Under the pieces are notes generated by a model, which had not been told where the DNA came from, did not search any database, and saw nothing but the letters and a program-made list of their open reading frames with translations. Of a stretch of 64,000 nt of DNA, positions 1 through 9,848 are shown piece by piece (positions within the stretch are counted from its first letter, which is position 1; every line of letters starts with the position of its first letter). Location of the stretch: positions 21,093,158 to 21,157,157 of the forward strand of contig NC_088645.1 in NCBI RefSeq assembly GCF_964019385.1, in the 5' to 3' direction. The DNA is from Sycon ciliatum. Its lineage: Eukaryota; Porifera; Calcarea; Leucosolenida; Sycettidae. The translations under genes were made by a program, and so were the position numbers.

Positions 1-156
1 GTTGGAATACATAACTGTCAAATATTTTTGTAAGTATGGGAAGTTCAAACGGCCTATGGACGGAACGCCGTTTCATGCAATCGAACATCCTAATGTCTTC
101 AAAACCAGTTGTACACACCCATGGCCATGTAATTGTTGACATGGCGGTCAAACCAC

Positions 157-302
157 ATGGGTGGCTTCGACCCCGAGGTTTTCATCAAGCCTCCGGCCGG
201 AGAGTTAATTTGCCAAGTATGCGGCGGGGTTTTAAGCCACCCCATGATCGTGGTCAAGTGTAGGCATCATTTCTGCCACACACGCATCACGGAAGCGCTC
301 AG
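157..302 (+). CDS. R exon, copy 1 (type II): RING-finger first-half exon, open frame
   Basis: The frame starts MGGFDPEVF and runs into ELICQVCGGVLSHPM then KCRHHFCHTRITEAL. This gives C-x2-C and C-x-H-x2-C, the first six ligand positions of a RING finger. It resembles the N-terminus of RNF41/TRAF-like E3 ligases, which also begin with a MGYD/MGGFD-type segment. The exon ends CTCAG followed by GTAATT, a credible splice donor. The start is fixed by an in-frame stop at 130-132 with no other ATG between. The last Cys pair of a RING (CPxC) would have to come from a later exon, and I do not find one nearby. It is either a true first exon of a spliced E3-like gene or a relic of one; family assignment is inference from motif spacing. 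Confidence 0.55.
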
Positions 303-386
303 GTAATTCACATGTCTGAACTTGAACTGTCCGCATGACCATTCACGGGCATTAAGTGCTGTCACTGTTATTGTCAAACATGTTTA

Positions 387-1010
387 AAGTATGGACCTTT
401 TCATGAAAAGCTGGACACCCTTTTGAAACGTATTCTGCTGCCTTCCTTTGACCATGGAGAAACCATAGCCCCTCGAACTATAAAGTTCGAGTGGAGTCTG
501 ACTCAGCAGCACCTTGCCATAATGGTGTTGATGAATGGTCATCAGAATTTCATTAATTTTTCATGTACATTTATTGACTGATCGGGATAAAGGTGACACT
601 AATTTTGTTCTTGTCGTAGAAGTGTGTGTGTGAAGACTCGGACTACGACGCTGATGTCCAGGATGAGGAGACGGATGACGTTGAAGTCATCCAATACCAG
701 TCAGGAGGAGAGGCAGATTATACCTTTTGTGATGCAGATTATGACGCCGACGACGAAGATGAATACTACTTCAAAGTAGCAAGAACATTAGGCTCAAGGT
801 GTAGGTGGACAAAAAAACAGCTGTTAATCCTAGTGCACGGACGGACACTGTCGATGGAGTGATATTATTCTTTTTTTATGGCGAAGAAAATTATTTGCGA
901 AACAAGTGTTTCGGAGACAGCCACTGTTGTATATCAATCACGAATACTAATGGTGAGGTAACCATGCTTTTTTACAATACATGTAGTAACAAACATGCGA
1001 GAGCAATGTG
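387..1010 (+). pseudogene. C block, copy 1 (type II): GHQNF/YDAD module with frameshift
   Basis: The frame KYGPFHEKLD runs to LAIMVLMNGHQNF. This copy has extra bases after GHQNFI, and a GTGT duplication (GTGTGTGTGAAG against GTGTGTGAAG) puts the acidic tail EDSDYDADVQDEETDDVEV in another frame, at 626-862. A third open piece (805-1010) ends YLRNKCFGDSHCCISITN. In other copies the first two parts are one frame. The segment HLAIMVLM..GHQNFIFHVHVLTDR..TNFVLVVEV lines up by eye with the SIAH/SINA segment GHHFMLVL..GHQQFFAIVQLIGTR..NFAYRLEL. An AG lies directly upstream (TTTAAAG) and could act as an acceptor for the R exon 90 bases before. Probably not translated as a full domain here. Confidence 0.5.
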
Positions 1011-1835
1011 AATGTGGAATGTACATTTGAAAAAGAAGAAGACATGTTCAGGACTGTTTTCTTGTAACGAACTTGAGTGAACGCACAGGTACGTAACTAT
1101 GGATGGAATACTTAATCAAACATTCTTATAGGAAAGAAAAAGAGGTGCGGAAAACTAAACAGAGAACAAAGCAACTAGAATGGCACTAAAATTGCATTTT
1201 GTCCCCTGGTGCGAGGTTCGCTCACCACTGTTGTGCTTCTCACTTCCATGCTCATTGTAGTGCAAAATATAAACAGAGATAAATAGCACTAATTGTATGC
1301 AGGTGAAAACCAAAAAAGACGAAAAAAGACAAAGCAAAGGAAGGATGAACTCAGATGGTTAGCCAATTTAATTATTATAAAAAAAGGAGAAGGACAAAGT
1401 GTTACGAAGTATGACTCGTGGGATGGCACTCTGTGTCAGTTTTGTGCCATATTGTCGCACACTCGCTGACTGTATAATGATCTGGGTACGGTTATGGACA
1501 GTAATAATATAAACAAATAATATAGTCACAAGACTCGTAACTCCTAACATTTTCTCCCTCTCCTTTTTTTCCATAAAGGAAAGGAAGTGCGACGTTGACA
1601 ACCAATTGACCAGGTGAGGGTGAAAAAACTAAGCGAAGAGTGTGAATGTTGTGATACAATAATAATAATAATAAATGTAGCTGTGCATCCTCGGATGGTA
1701 GGCCGCATATCCTTTCCCATCTGCCCGCCATGATCGGAATGCAAAGTACAAATATTTGACTTGTAAAACCATGGATGCGACCCTACAGAAAATGGGGACC
1801 AAGAACAAAAAAATAAAAACTTAGCGAACAAATAC
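1011..1835. repeat. Unit 3' block D, copy 1
   Basis: No gene is supported. The block repeats after nearly every C block (14598, 18901, 22542, 34599, 59404). It has a constant segment (GGTGCGGAAAACTAAACAGAG at 1146-1166), then sequence matching the arms of the long inverted-repeat family (GTCAGTTTTGTGCCATATTG near 1436), a short (TAA)n run near 1660 and a segment ending TTGACTTGTAAAACC. Open frames on the minus strand are by-products of T-rich sequence and (TTA)n. Confidence 0.6.
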
Positions 1836-1847
1836 AATATACACGTA

Positions 1848-1934
1848 CAGTGAAACCTGTGTAAGGCGACCGCTCAAGGGACCTTCAAAATGTGGTCTCT
1901 GTTACCAGGTGGTCTGCTTATCCAGGGTCATTTG
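1848..1934 (+). mobile_element. Tc1/mariner-pogo-like terminal fragment, copy 1
   Basis: After a TA dinucleotide the sequence begins CAGTGAAACCTGTGTAAGGC and continues GACCGCTCAAGGGACC...GTGGTCTGCTTATCCAGGG. This is the look of one end of pogo/Tigger-type transposons and their MITEs (CAGTGNAACCT start, TA target). Only one end is present; the other is not visible before the Penelope-like fragment begins. Confidence 0.45.
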
Positions 1935-1974
1935 ACTAGACATAATGTATAAATATAAATATTCGTTTGCATAA

Positions 1975-2476
1975 GTGGGTATACCCAGGTTTAAACAGTG
2001 GTCAACACCACAAGGGCGGAGCGTAACCAGAGGCCATTGTTTTCGACGGCGGTGGGCCTACCAAGAAGAAGAACAAGCGAAAAAGACGGAGGAGAAACAT
2101 AGTACAACCCACCATACAGCAAATCTGTATCCACCAATATCGGCCAGAGGTTTTTCAAACTAGTCAGCAAACATTTCCCTGCCGCGTCGCCACTACACAA
2201 GATCTTCAACAGAAACACATTGAAGTTGAGCTACTCGTGCATGCCCAACATGTCCTACCTGATGAAGGGACACAACCAAAAGGTACTAACGCCTGGTGAA
2301 GAGAGATCTGCGGCAGGGTGCAACTGCCGAGCCAAGCCATCATGCCCTTTGGGCGGCGGATGAATGGAGGGGGAAGTTGTGTACCAGGCCTCCGTCACAA
2401 CCCCAAGTACCGGCGAGGAAAGGCAATACATCAGACGGTGCGAGACGCCCTTCAAGGTGCGCTATGGCAACCATTT
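1975..2476 (+). mobile_element. Penelope-like element fragment, 5' part (copy 1)
   Basis: Translations show STNIGQRFFKLV, then YSCMPNM..HNQKVL and CNCRAKPSCPLGG, then VVYQASVTT. This order is diagnostic of Penelope-like retroelements: the end of the reverse transcriptase followed by the CNCR finger and the GIY-YIG nuclease. The fragment is 5'-truncated and broken in more than one place, so it is a fossil. It is cut at 2476 by the LINE at 2477-6676 and resumes at 6677. Confidence 0.75.
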
Positions 2477-2667
2477 GGATTGGGATTGGTTTATTTAACG
2501 TCGAATAACAAACAGGCAGTGTTGCCTTATTACACGAGATCGACTAAAGACAAACAGGCACACAAATGTAAGGAAAAGATTAAAAAGAAAAAAAAAGAAA
2601 ATAGAAAAAAAGAGTAGGATTTAAGGCAGCAGCTAGCTAGCAGAGGAAAGATTGCATAATTATTTGA

Positions 2668-2910
2668 TCAGTGAGCAACGTAAGTCGGTGAATTTGTCAG
2701 GTGGGGTAAGAGAGCGGTCCGGAATTGACCTGGTTTCTTCAGTGATCGTATAGATGCAGGCAACTTATTCCAGAGAGCGGGACATTGATATTTTTGGGCT
2801 GCGTGTGGCAGCGGATGATATGATCCTCGGGAAAAGAAGCAGGGGAACATCTGTGCTCCTCGTTCGACGGGTGTGTGACAGAGGTGTGACAAGGTCATGA
2901 AGAAGCACAC
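2668..2910 (-). pseudogene. LINE ORF2 C-terminal remnant
   Basis: The frame contains CPALWNKLPASIRSLKK...F, the standard ending of CR1/jockey-group ORF2 proteins (ALWNxLPxxI...FK). It lies in a different frame from the reverse transcriptase segment that ends at 2765, so a frameshift separates them. Confidence 0.7.
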
Positions 2911-4204
2911 TACAGTTATTATGAATTACACGAAAGGTTAGCAGGACGAGTTTGCGGCAATACATTGATTGCAGGGGTTGAATGCTGAGGCGTTCAAAAA
3001 GAGGGGCAGTTGGAGACAGGAATGGAGCAGAGCAGACAACACGCACAGCTCGCTTGAGAAGTTTCTCAAGACGATCACGTTGTGCAGAGGGAAGGGAAGA
3101 GGAAAAGCTGTTGCATGCGTATTGGAATGTGGGTAAAATTATACATCTCAAGTAGGTTGAGCGGCATGGCATTGGGAGGCACTGCCTGTGGCGGAAGAGA
3201 ATGGCAATCTTTGAGGACATTGTCTTGGCTATATGGTCAACCATTGTGTTCCATTTCAGGTCGTCATCGATGTGCAAGCCCAGGTACTTGGCGCTTGTCA
3301 CTTGCTGGAGGAGTGTAGCTGCACAGTGCACATTCAATGTCTTGTCGTCATGACGATTGGCAGGAATAAACAATATTTGTGTTTTTCGATTATTCAGGAT
3401 TAGGTTGCGCTCACCAAGCCAGTTGCTGAGATGGGTGATGGCTGAAGACAGGTTGTGTGACAGCACTACCTTGTCCTTCCTGCTATCGTGTAGCATGATG
3501 TCGTCCGCGAATTGGGTTACCTGGACGGCAAACTGATCCACTTCACTGGCCACATCCCTGACATATATGACAAACAATAGTGGTCCCAGTACAGACCCTT
3601 GGGGAACCCCACTTGAGCACGTGAAAGATGAGCTACTATCGCCGCTGATGACGACTTGTTGTTGACGATTTGAGAGGTAGTCGCTTAACCAGTTCAGGGC
3701 TGTGCCGGAGATTCCAAGCTGGAATAGGTCTTCGACAAGTGTCTGATGCTGGACCTTGTCAAAGGCCTTTGACATGTCCAGGAAAGCAGCGCCAGTTGAC
3801 AGCCCGTCATCTCGGGCTCTTAGGAATTTGTCTGTAACCATTGCGAGAGCATCCTCTGTAGAGTGCTGGCGTCTGAAGCCAAATTGACAGGAAGGGTAAA
3901 GATTATGTTCAGCCAGGTATTGACTGAGTTGCTCATGGACGATACGCTCAAGCAGGTTGGAGACTATAGGGAGCAAAGAGACAGGTCTATAGTTGGTGGG
4001 TTGACTGGGGTCACCACCTTTGTAGACGGGAGTGATGTTGGCGATTTTCATGTTCGGTGGCAGCTGGCCTTCGGACAATGATTTGTAGAAGATGAGCATC
4101 AGTGAGGGTGCAAGAAGGTCAGCGCATGATTTAAGAATCGTTCCGGGCAAGCCATCACTGCCAGTAGCTTTTGTCATGGCTATTGACGATAGGAGCTTAC
4201 GCAC
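2765..4204 (-). pseudogene. LINE ORF2, reverse transcriptase part
   Basis: 479 codons. In order: KATGSDGLPG; ITPVYKGGDPSQPTNYRPVS; FGFRRQHSTEDAL; FLDMSKAFDKV (catalytic Asp of motif A); GVPQGSVLGPLLFVIYV; and QFADDIML near residue 232 (catalytic Asp pair of motif C). It synthesises cDNA primed at the nicked target. Upstream, the endonuclease part ends at 4224 in another frame, so ORF2 is broken by one frameshift near 4204-4224 and a second near 2770-2860. Confidence 0.85.
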
Positions 4205-4223
4205 ACGGGCAATGGTAACAGGC

Positions 4224-5483
4224 TTAAAGATTGAAAGGCTGTTCGGAGACTTGAGGTAGAGTCAAGGCTGGGGGACGTTGAGGATCATTGACAATGCCTG
4301 CAAACACATTACTAATGTCATCCGGGGAGCATTTGGGAAGAGTGTGGACTGGCTGCCGTCCGCTCAGCTGATTCAATACACGCCAAGTCTGCCTTGGGTT
4401 CCCTGTAGCGTTCACAAATGCTTCATTGTAATGCTGTTCCTTCAGTGCTCGGCTAGTGCGGGTAACCTCCCGTCTGCTCTGCTGGAAGCTGCGGTAGTCC
4501 ACATCAAGTCTGGTTCTCAGCCACTTACGATGCAGTTTGTTGCGCCTGCGTACAAGCGCTGCGAGCTCCGGGGTATACCATGGTGCGACATTGTGGGCAC
4601 GGTGCTTCCGAGGCCGGAGTGGTGCATGTTGATCTACGAGTGACATGAGACACTCGTGCCACTGGGTCCACATTTCGGTACAGGTTCCCTTCATGGAGCA
4701 CAGGTTAGCACACTGGATATCTTGCCGAAACAGGTCCATATTGATACGTCTGATGTTCCGTGTCTGTGCAGGAGCTGCAGGAGGAATTCGAATTGGAACC
4801 ATGTTGAAAGGGGTTGTCACAGCATGGTGGTCGCTGAAGGAGATAGCATGAGTCGTAGCAGGAGAAGCACATCCCATTGTGCTATATACTAAGTCAATTG
4901 TAGTTGGTGGTCCTCTTAGTCCAATACGAGTGGCGCTGCGTACATGCTGCTGCAGTCCATAACTTGTAGCAATATCAGCCAGCCGCATATGATTACTGCA
5001 ATTGCGACTGGTGTCAACATTAAAGTCTCCACAAAGTATTGTCTGCGTCGTTGGGCTGCAGGCTTTACTCAGCAGGGCTTCAAAGGAGTCCCAGTATGAA
5101 ACAGTGCACCCTGGTGGCCGGTATAAGCTCCCAATCAGGCATGGCTGATGGCTGGTTTTCACTTCAATCCAACAGCATTCTATGCCTGGAGAAACGAGAT
5201 CAGGCCTGGGTTGGCAGTTGAGTTCAGCTTTCCAATAGATGCAGACACCACCACCAACATTTCCGCTGCGATGTAGCCTTTCTAAGTTATAGCCTGGGAG
5301 GTGGAGATCGCCAGGAGTGACGGATGAGTCCAGCCATGTTTCGCAAATTACAAGTATGTCAGATTTTGTTCCTTCAGCAAGATCCAGAACATCACGCAGT
5401 TTGTGGCGCAGGCTTCTGATATTGATGGACAGGATATTCAGTTCATGAGCAGCAGGGTCGTTGCCTAATCTTCTTCCAGTCAT
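4224..5483 (-). pseudogene. LINE ORF2, APE-type endonuclease part
   Basis: 419 codons. SINIRSLRHK (residues 19-28), CETWLD near 47, SLYRPPG, GDFNVD near 151, TTIDLVY and FSDHHAV near 213 are the conserved blocks of APE-type LINE endonucleases, which nick the target DNA. The ATG at 5483-5481 overlaps the ORF1 stop as ATGA, favouring coupled re-initiation. The frame ends early at 4224 relative to the family because of the frameshift before the reverse transcriptase. Confidence 0.85.
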
Positions 5484-6160
5484 TGCACAGATATATTATC
5501 CACATCCTGACTAAGAGATGCAAATGCGTTGCCAACAGTGACACTAAACTTCGCAGCTTGCGTCTCTGGCGGCGAGTCACGCTGATAGCCCCGTGATTTC
5601 TGGCCTGGAGTCCGGGCCGGTGCTCCACAGGTGTCATCTAGGATATCGCAATCCACGCTGTATCCGCTCTTACTGTCGTCCATGGGGCTGCTGCTGCTGT
5701 TGGTGGTCGTGGTGCTGCTCTGCGCTGTTTGTTGATCTCCACTGGCATCAGACTGGGTGTACTTATAGAAGTTCCACTCTCTTGTGTACACAGGCCTTGG
5801 CCAGAAGCGCTTGTTGCTGAGAAACGATTCGTCCGCTGCACTGGCAACAATACGCGCAGTGGAGGATTTTTCTTTTTGAAATATTTTTACGTCAAACACT
5901 TGGACATTGTGGTCAGCCTCAGCTGCTCTTGCTGCGATGAACTCCTTCAGCTGGTCTGCAGTAATTGCATGCATCAGATTTCCGACAAACAGGACTCTCT
6001 TCTTCGCTGTGGGTTTGGTGGAGGTGATGAGTCCCCATGTGGCGTCCGAATCCTCACTCATCTCTTCAAATTTCGGCAAGCGATCCACACGTGGCGGGGA
6101 GTTGGACGGCTTGTTGTTTGAGCTGTCAACGTCGGATCTGACACTGCTGGTCAGGTCCAT
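5480..6160 (-). CDS. LINE ORF1, RRM-like part
   Basis: 226 codons. KKRVLFVGNLMHAITADQLK...VQVFDVKIF...ARIVASAADESFL looks like an RNA-recognition-motif fold (VLFVGNL as RNP2-like strand), as in other CR1-group ORF1 proteins that bind element RNA. It is followed by a Ser/Thr-rich segment. A very similar block (KRKVFYVGNV) occurs in the ORF1 at 51609. It may be joined to the coiled-coil part at 6245-6607 in an intact copy; about 85 bases now separate them. Confidence 0.65.
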   Translation of the reverse strand: MDLTSSVRSDVDSSNNKPSNSPPRVDRLPKFEEMSEDSDATWGLITSTKPTAKKRVLFVGNLMHAITADQLKEFIAARAAEADHNVQVFDVKIFQKEKSSTARIVASAADESFLSNKRFWPRPVYTREWNFYKYTQSDASGDQQTAQSSTTTTNSSSSPMDDSKSGYSVDCDILDDTCGAPARTPGQKSRGYQRDSPPETQAAKFSVTVGNAFASLSQDVDNISVQ

Positions 6161-6244
6161 CTCGGGATCAATGGGTCGTGAACTCTCTACGGGTACGGCG
6201 GACTGTGAACGACTTTCTGTGGCTGTACTACGTTTCTTTCGATT

Positions 6245-6607
6245 TCAGCGCTGCCTCTGGCTGGTTGTTTCTTGCTCTCTCTCTAGGTCTGCAATGGCGG
6301 AGGAGTTTGATTTACAAGACGCACACGTAACATTGCCGATGTCCAAATTTTGGCACAGGCGAGTGTCGGCCAGGTCCTCTCTCAGCTGGGAAAGTTCGGA
6401 GCTCAATCCACTAATCCTTCGTTGATATCGTTTCTCCTGGTCCTGAAGTTGGCTTTCAAGACGAGCTAGAGTTCTCAGCACTTCTACAACATTGTGTTCG
6501 ATGCCAGGCAATGAGCGAAGCTGTGTATGGACCTGTTCGGCGGTCACCAGCTGCTCAGTGTGATCTGGGCTAGCCATCCCACCCAGGCTGTTGGGGCTAG
6601 TCCCCAA
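6245..6607 (-). CDS. LINE ORF1, N-terminal coiled-coil part
   Basis: 120 codons. VVEVLRTLARLESQLQDQEKRYQRRISGLSSELSQLREDL has heptad spacing typical of the oligomerising region of ORF1 proteins. A CASCK pair follows. The start at 6607 lies about 70 bases inside the 5' end of the element. Confidence 0.55.
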   Translation of the reverse strand: MGTSPNSLGGMASPDHTEQLVTAEQVHTQLRSLPGIEHNVVEVLRTLARLESQLQDQEKRYQRRISGLSSELSQLREDLADTRLCQNLDIGNVTCASCKSNSSAIADLEREQETTSQRQR

Positions 6608-6676
6608 AAGCTACCTAAAAACTACGGAAAAACGGGAGCCTCAAAGCACGCAACCTACTACACCCCTTACACTTTT

Positions 6677-6969
6677 CATTTAACCAGCATGCGGCATGAA
6701 AAGTACCGTACCGAGACCGAGCTATCCAAGCACACATGGGCGCTGGCTGACCAAGGTGAGGGATACAGTATCAAATGGGCAGTCATAGATCGGGCCAAGT
6801 CCTACAGCAATATATCCAAAAGGTGCTGCTTGTGTTTAGCAGAAAGGTTGCGCATCATCACCTTCAAGACGCCTCACACGCCGCTCAACAAGAGGTCGGA
6901 GTTGGTACAAAAGTGCAGACACCAAAACAAGTTCTACCTCTCCACCTACATGTACTCTGCCGTGATATA
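6677..6969 (+). mobile_element. Penelope-like element fragment, 3' part (copy 1)
   Basis: Continues the element interrupted at 2476. The translation TETELSKHTWAL...IKWAVIDRAKSYSN..KRCCLCLAE...LNKRSELV.KCRHQNKFYL is the C-terminal part of the GIY-YIG nuclease domain of Penelope-like elements (TELSKHxW and CNLCLxEK blocks). Fossil; broken elsewhere. Confidence 0.75.
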
Positions 6970-7725
6970 GCCACCGCGAGCTACCACTACCACCGACTTA
7001 TCCTCTGAATACCCGCGGCTGCTGAATGTGGACATCACAGTGGGCTTCCACCGCCACACATCACACCCCCTGCCCAGTGCCTCCATGGCTTACCCTTGTC
7101 CTGCCTGGTGGTTTCTCCGCCTCTGCACGCTCCATGCATAGTTCGCGCCTCCTGCGCATGCCCATCCAGTGATGTAATTCTTATCACTCGCTCTTCCCAT
7201 GCATGCCCTGCATTGATAACTCACACCTCCTCTAAATGCCCACGCGTATCGCCCACAATAAATACAAGCTATCCCGCGACTAAAGCATTAGTTGTCTGGT
7301 GATTGCCTTAGCATTTAGCTACGTGCATGAAACGCAGCGTTACAACGTATGTATAATATAATTGACCTTTGTAAATTTTCGTTTGGAATTAACTTTCGCT
7401 ATATTCTTTCGGGGGCGCAAAATAACTCAAGTTTGTACCAAACTAAGTTTTTTTCTGAACGTTCGGGGTGACAGAGCTCGACCAGAAACGAAATTTAGTA
7501 CGTAACAAGCCAGCCGGGGGAGTGAAATAACGAAAGATTTCGTCAACGAAAAATTGTACTTACATGTCCTGGCACAACCGGTAATGGTGCGCCCTCTAGG
7601 AAGTGTGTAGGACCGGTTCCGGGGGGAAAGGACTGATGTCTTGGCCGCTGAAAACTCACAAATCGCAATTGCGGCCCAGCTTTGGCATGCATCAACATCT
7701 GACTTTTTTATTTATTTTTATTTTA
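6970..7725. repeat. Spacer block G, copy 1
   Basis: No gene is supported. The first 340 bases are C-rich and probably the 3' untranslated part of the Penelope-like element, with an AATAAA at 7258-7263. The rest, from about 7500, is a segment also found at 15391, 19701, 26885, 36905 and 62345 (CAAGCCAGCCGGGGGAGTG to ATGCATCAACATCTG), containing a G-run of variable length. Confidence 0.55.
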
Positions 7726-8256
7726 TTTTTTTTACTATTATTCACACACCAAACTCGTAAAATAAATAATCATGTGGACAAAAACAAACAGCTAATGAGT
7801 AGGGGCTGCACAGGGCAGCAATGATGGTGAGGTACCAGGGGCTCCACCGACCAAAGGTCTCGGCTTCAATGCCACAAGCACGCACCAGGAAAAAGAAACA
7901 GAAATGTAAAGCGAAGCTACATCTAGCTATGGGTAAGTAGAATGGGTAAAAGTGCCGGTTGGTGTTTAGAAACATAAAAAAAAGTTAAAAAGAGGTTGTA
8001 AATTATCAGTGTTTGGACTGACGTACCGTGTACATGTACATGTATGCAAAACACAGCTGAGCACTCTGAACAAGGCCAGATACGCAGATTAGCGGGTCCG
8101 GCAAGCGACGAGCTCGAAAATTTACAGGGAATCTGTTACCCAGAACCAGTTGCTGTCTCTCAGATGTCGGTAGACCTTTGACTGAGTTACGATAGTTTGA
8201 AGAAATCGATCACCGGTGATCGATTTTCAAATGTGAGACCGTAAAAAGGTTAATAA
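7726..8256. repeat. Spacer block H, first part, copy 1
   Basis: No gene is supported. The block begins in a T-rich tract at the point where the copies at 27119 and 37133 carry the RLE-type LINE. A short palindrome, ATCGATCACCGGTGATCGAT, lies at 8204-8223. The minus-strand frame at 7742-7975 (CGIEAETFGRWSPWYL) is open in all three copies but matches nothing I know. Confidence 0.45.
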
Positions 8257-8399
8257 TACAAAGTATGAGTTGGGGAAGTGAACTGCCTGAAAAGAGAAAA
8301 AACCGCCAGACCCACCAGGACTCGAACCTGGGACCCTGCTTGTCATGAGCAGTTTTTTCTCTTTTCAGGCAGTTCACTTCCCCAACTCATCCTTTGTAT
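8257..8399. repeat. Hairpin element bracketing the 3' half of a tRNA, copy 1
   Basis: Arms of about 46 bases (left 8257-8302, containing GAGTTGGGGAAGTGAACTGC; right 8352-8399, its reverse complement) flank 49 bases. Read on the minus strand, these show a 5-bp anticodon-type stem CTGCT/AGCAG, a perfect T arm CCAGG-TTCGAGT-CCTGG and the acceptor strand, but no D arm or A box. It is therefore a tRNA-derived half rather than a tRNA gene. Confidence 0.7.
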
Positions 8400-8586
8400 T
8401 TGAAGTTCACTCTATCTGTTAAAAAATATATAATAATAATTCATTCGATACAAGAGAGATTGGAAGCTTTGTCACAACTCTGAGTTTCACGTATTACTAC
8501 GATTATCAGGTAACCAGGCAACCAGATAACCAGATAACCAATTCAATATTAACCCCGTTGGGTACAGTTAAGCGTTCTGGAGAACT

Positions 8587-9052
8587 GATCTTATACACTC
8601 AGCGAGTGCGACAAAATGGCACAACACTGACAAGGAGTACTGAGACATTCAGCGACCTGACACCACATGTAGCTCCAACACTTCTCCAAGGCGCAAACCA
8701 ACAACCTTCCAACTTGCAAGGCTCAGGTTCGGAAAGGTCCAAGAGGGGAAGGAAAACGCAACGAAGAAAAGAACGGTGAAGTAAGGTCGGTTTGTCCAAT
8801 AGTCTTACTAGTTTCGTCATCATCCAGTAACTTTCGGCATTCTTTGTTGCCGTGGGGTGTAGCTCGTGCTCTTCTTCGTTGCGCTTTCCTTCCCCTCTTG
8901 GACCTTTCCTAACCTGAGCCTTCCAAGTTGGAAGGTTGTTGGTTTGCGTCTTGGAGAAGTGTTGGAACAAGGTGTCAGGTCGCCGAATGTCTCAGTACTT
9001 CTTGTCAGTTTTGTGCCATTTTGTCGCACTCGCTGACTTTATAAGATCTGGT
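8587..9052. mobile_element. Long inverted-repeat (foldback) element, copy 1
   Basis: Left arm (about 8587-8790) and right arm (about 8868-9052) are near-perfect reverse complements: GCGAGTGCGACAAAATGGCA at the outer left, TGCCATTTTGTCGCACTCGC at the outer right, about 80 bases of loop. No transposase frame. The arm is homologous to those at 48953-49249 and to single arms in blocks D and K, so it is a non-autonomous foldback family. Flanking GTCCTTCTCC motifs may extend the arms. Confidence 0.7.
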
Positions 9053-9789
9053 TACGTTGGTGGACAGCTAGTCATAACTCGCAACATTTTGTCCTTCTCC
9101 TTTTTCACCATAATTGTGACTGTCCGTCCTTACAAAAAAAGGGAATTGGGAGCAAAATACAGGGCACAGCGAAAAACAAAATGGCTGGTAAATGTACATT
9201 TCCGTGCTTCTAGAGCTGTCCCAATTAGGTGCAGTTCGTTTTCCATGGTTGCCATGGCAAATCGTGGCCCGCGATTCCAGTGATGTATTGTAAACAAAAA
9301 TTGAAACAATAGGTGATTGACTAATCTTCTGATCAATTTGCTGAAATGACTGTAGGTCTCAATTGGCGTCATTTGTTTACAAATTCTGCTTCTTGATGAT
9401 TGCATGCATGCAGAAAGGGTCGGGGATGGCGCGCAGAGGGGGAGGGATGAATCTGGTCTTTACACAGTGCCTATTTACATACCTGTTTAGGCCCCCCACG
9501 ATACTATTGCCTTTGGGTCTTTTCATACTTCGAAGTAATAATAATAATTATAATTATTGAAGGGAACGAAAACGTTCAATACTTTGACACATGGCCTAAT
9601 TGGTTGGTGGTGACTCTTGCGTAGAGGCATGCGTAGATAATACATTTTTTGTAATATTTTCTGCCTCCGTCCTACTTTCAAATAATTATAATAATAATTA
9701 TAATAAAGGGTTTGCTTCCCATACCGGAGCTCGCGCTATTCCGCCGACTTTACTTGACACTACTTCGTAATAATAATAATAATAATTAA
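9053..9789. repeat. Spacer block H, last part, copy 1
   Basis: No gene is supported. Contains AATCGTGGCCCGCGATT at 9259-9275, (TAA)n tracts near 9536-9550, 9680-9705 and 9768-9788, and sequence shared with 31640-32150 and 47045-47590. Confidence 0.5.
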
Positions 9790-9848
9790 CTGGTTTGAGG
9801 GAAAGAGACAAACGGGAAAAGTCTGAAGAAAAAATTGACTGTCACCAC
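9790..9848 (-). mobile_element. tRNA-derived SINE fragment (minus orientation)
   Basis: TTAACTGGTTTGAGGGAAAG...ATTGACTGTCACCACCA matches the 3' end of the SINE that is complete at 11730-12015 and at 47597-48152, up to the T-arm region. It is cut short by a (TAA)n run. Confidence 0.65.

Larger units (their letters stand above)
2477..6676 (-). mobile_element. CR1/L2-like LINE, near full length, minus strand
   Basis: A 4.2-kb non-LTR retrotransposon with ORF1 (coiled coil plus RRM-like) and ORF2 (APE-type endonuclease plus reverse transcriptase). Boundaries come from a 5-bp target duplication CATTT (2472-2476 and 6677-6681) and from the uninterrupted site in the duplicated copies at 26128 and 36113. 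The 3' end (at 2477, minus) reads AAATAAACCAATCCCAATCC, a short 3' tandem tail of the kind CR1/L2-group LINEs use instead of poly(A). It sits inside a Penelope-like fragment. Confidence 0.85.

Noticed and set aside
1544-1837. Minus-strand frames rich in Ile, Phe or Ser in the D blocks (also near 15132, 19234, 35184, 62128)
   Set aside because: They are produced by (TTA)n and T-rich tracts; frame boundaries differ among copies.
4278-4643. Plus-strand frames opposite LINE ORF2 (also 5729-6425, 40712-41149, 54736-55056)
   Set aside because: Antisense shadows of the strongly coding minus or plus frames.
7742-7975. 77-codon minus-strand frame repeated at 30474 and 45914
   Set aside because: Open in three copies, but they are recent duplicates; no recognisable domain, promoter or polyadenylation signal.
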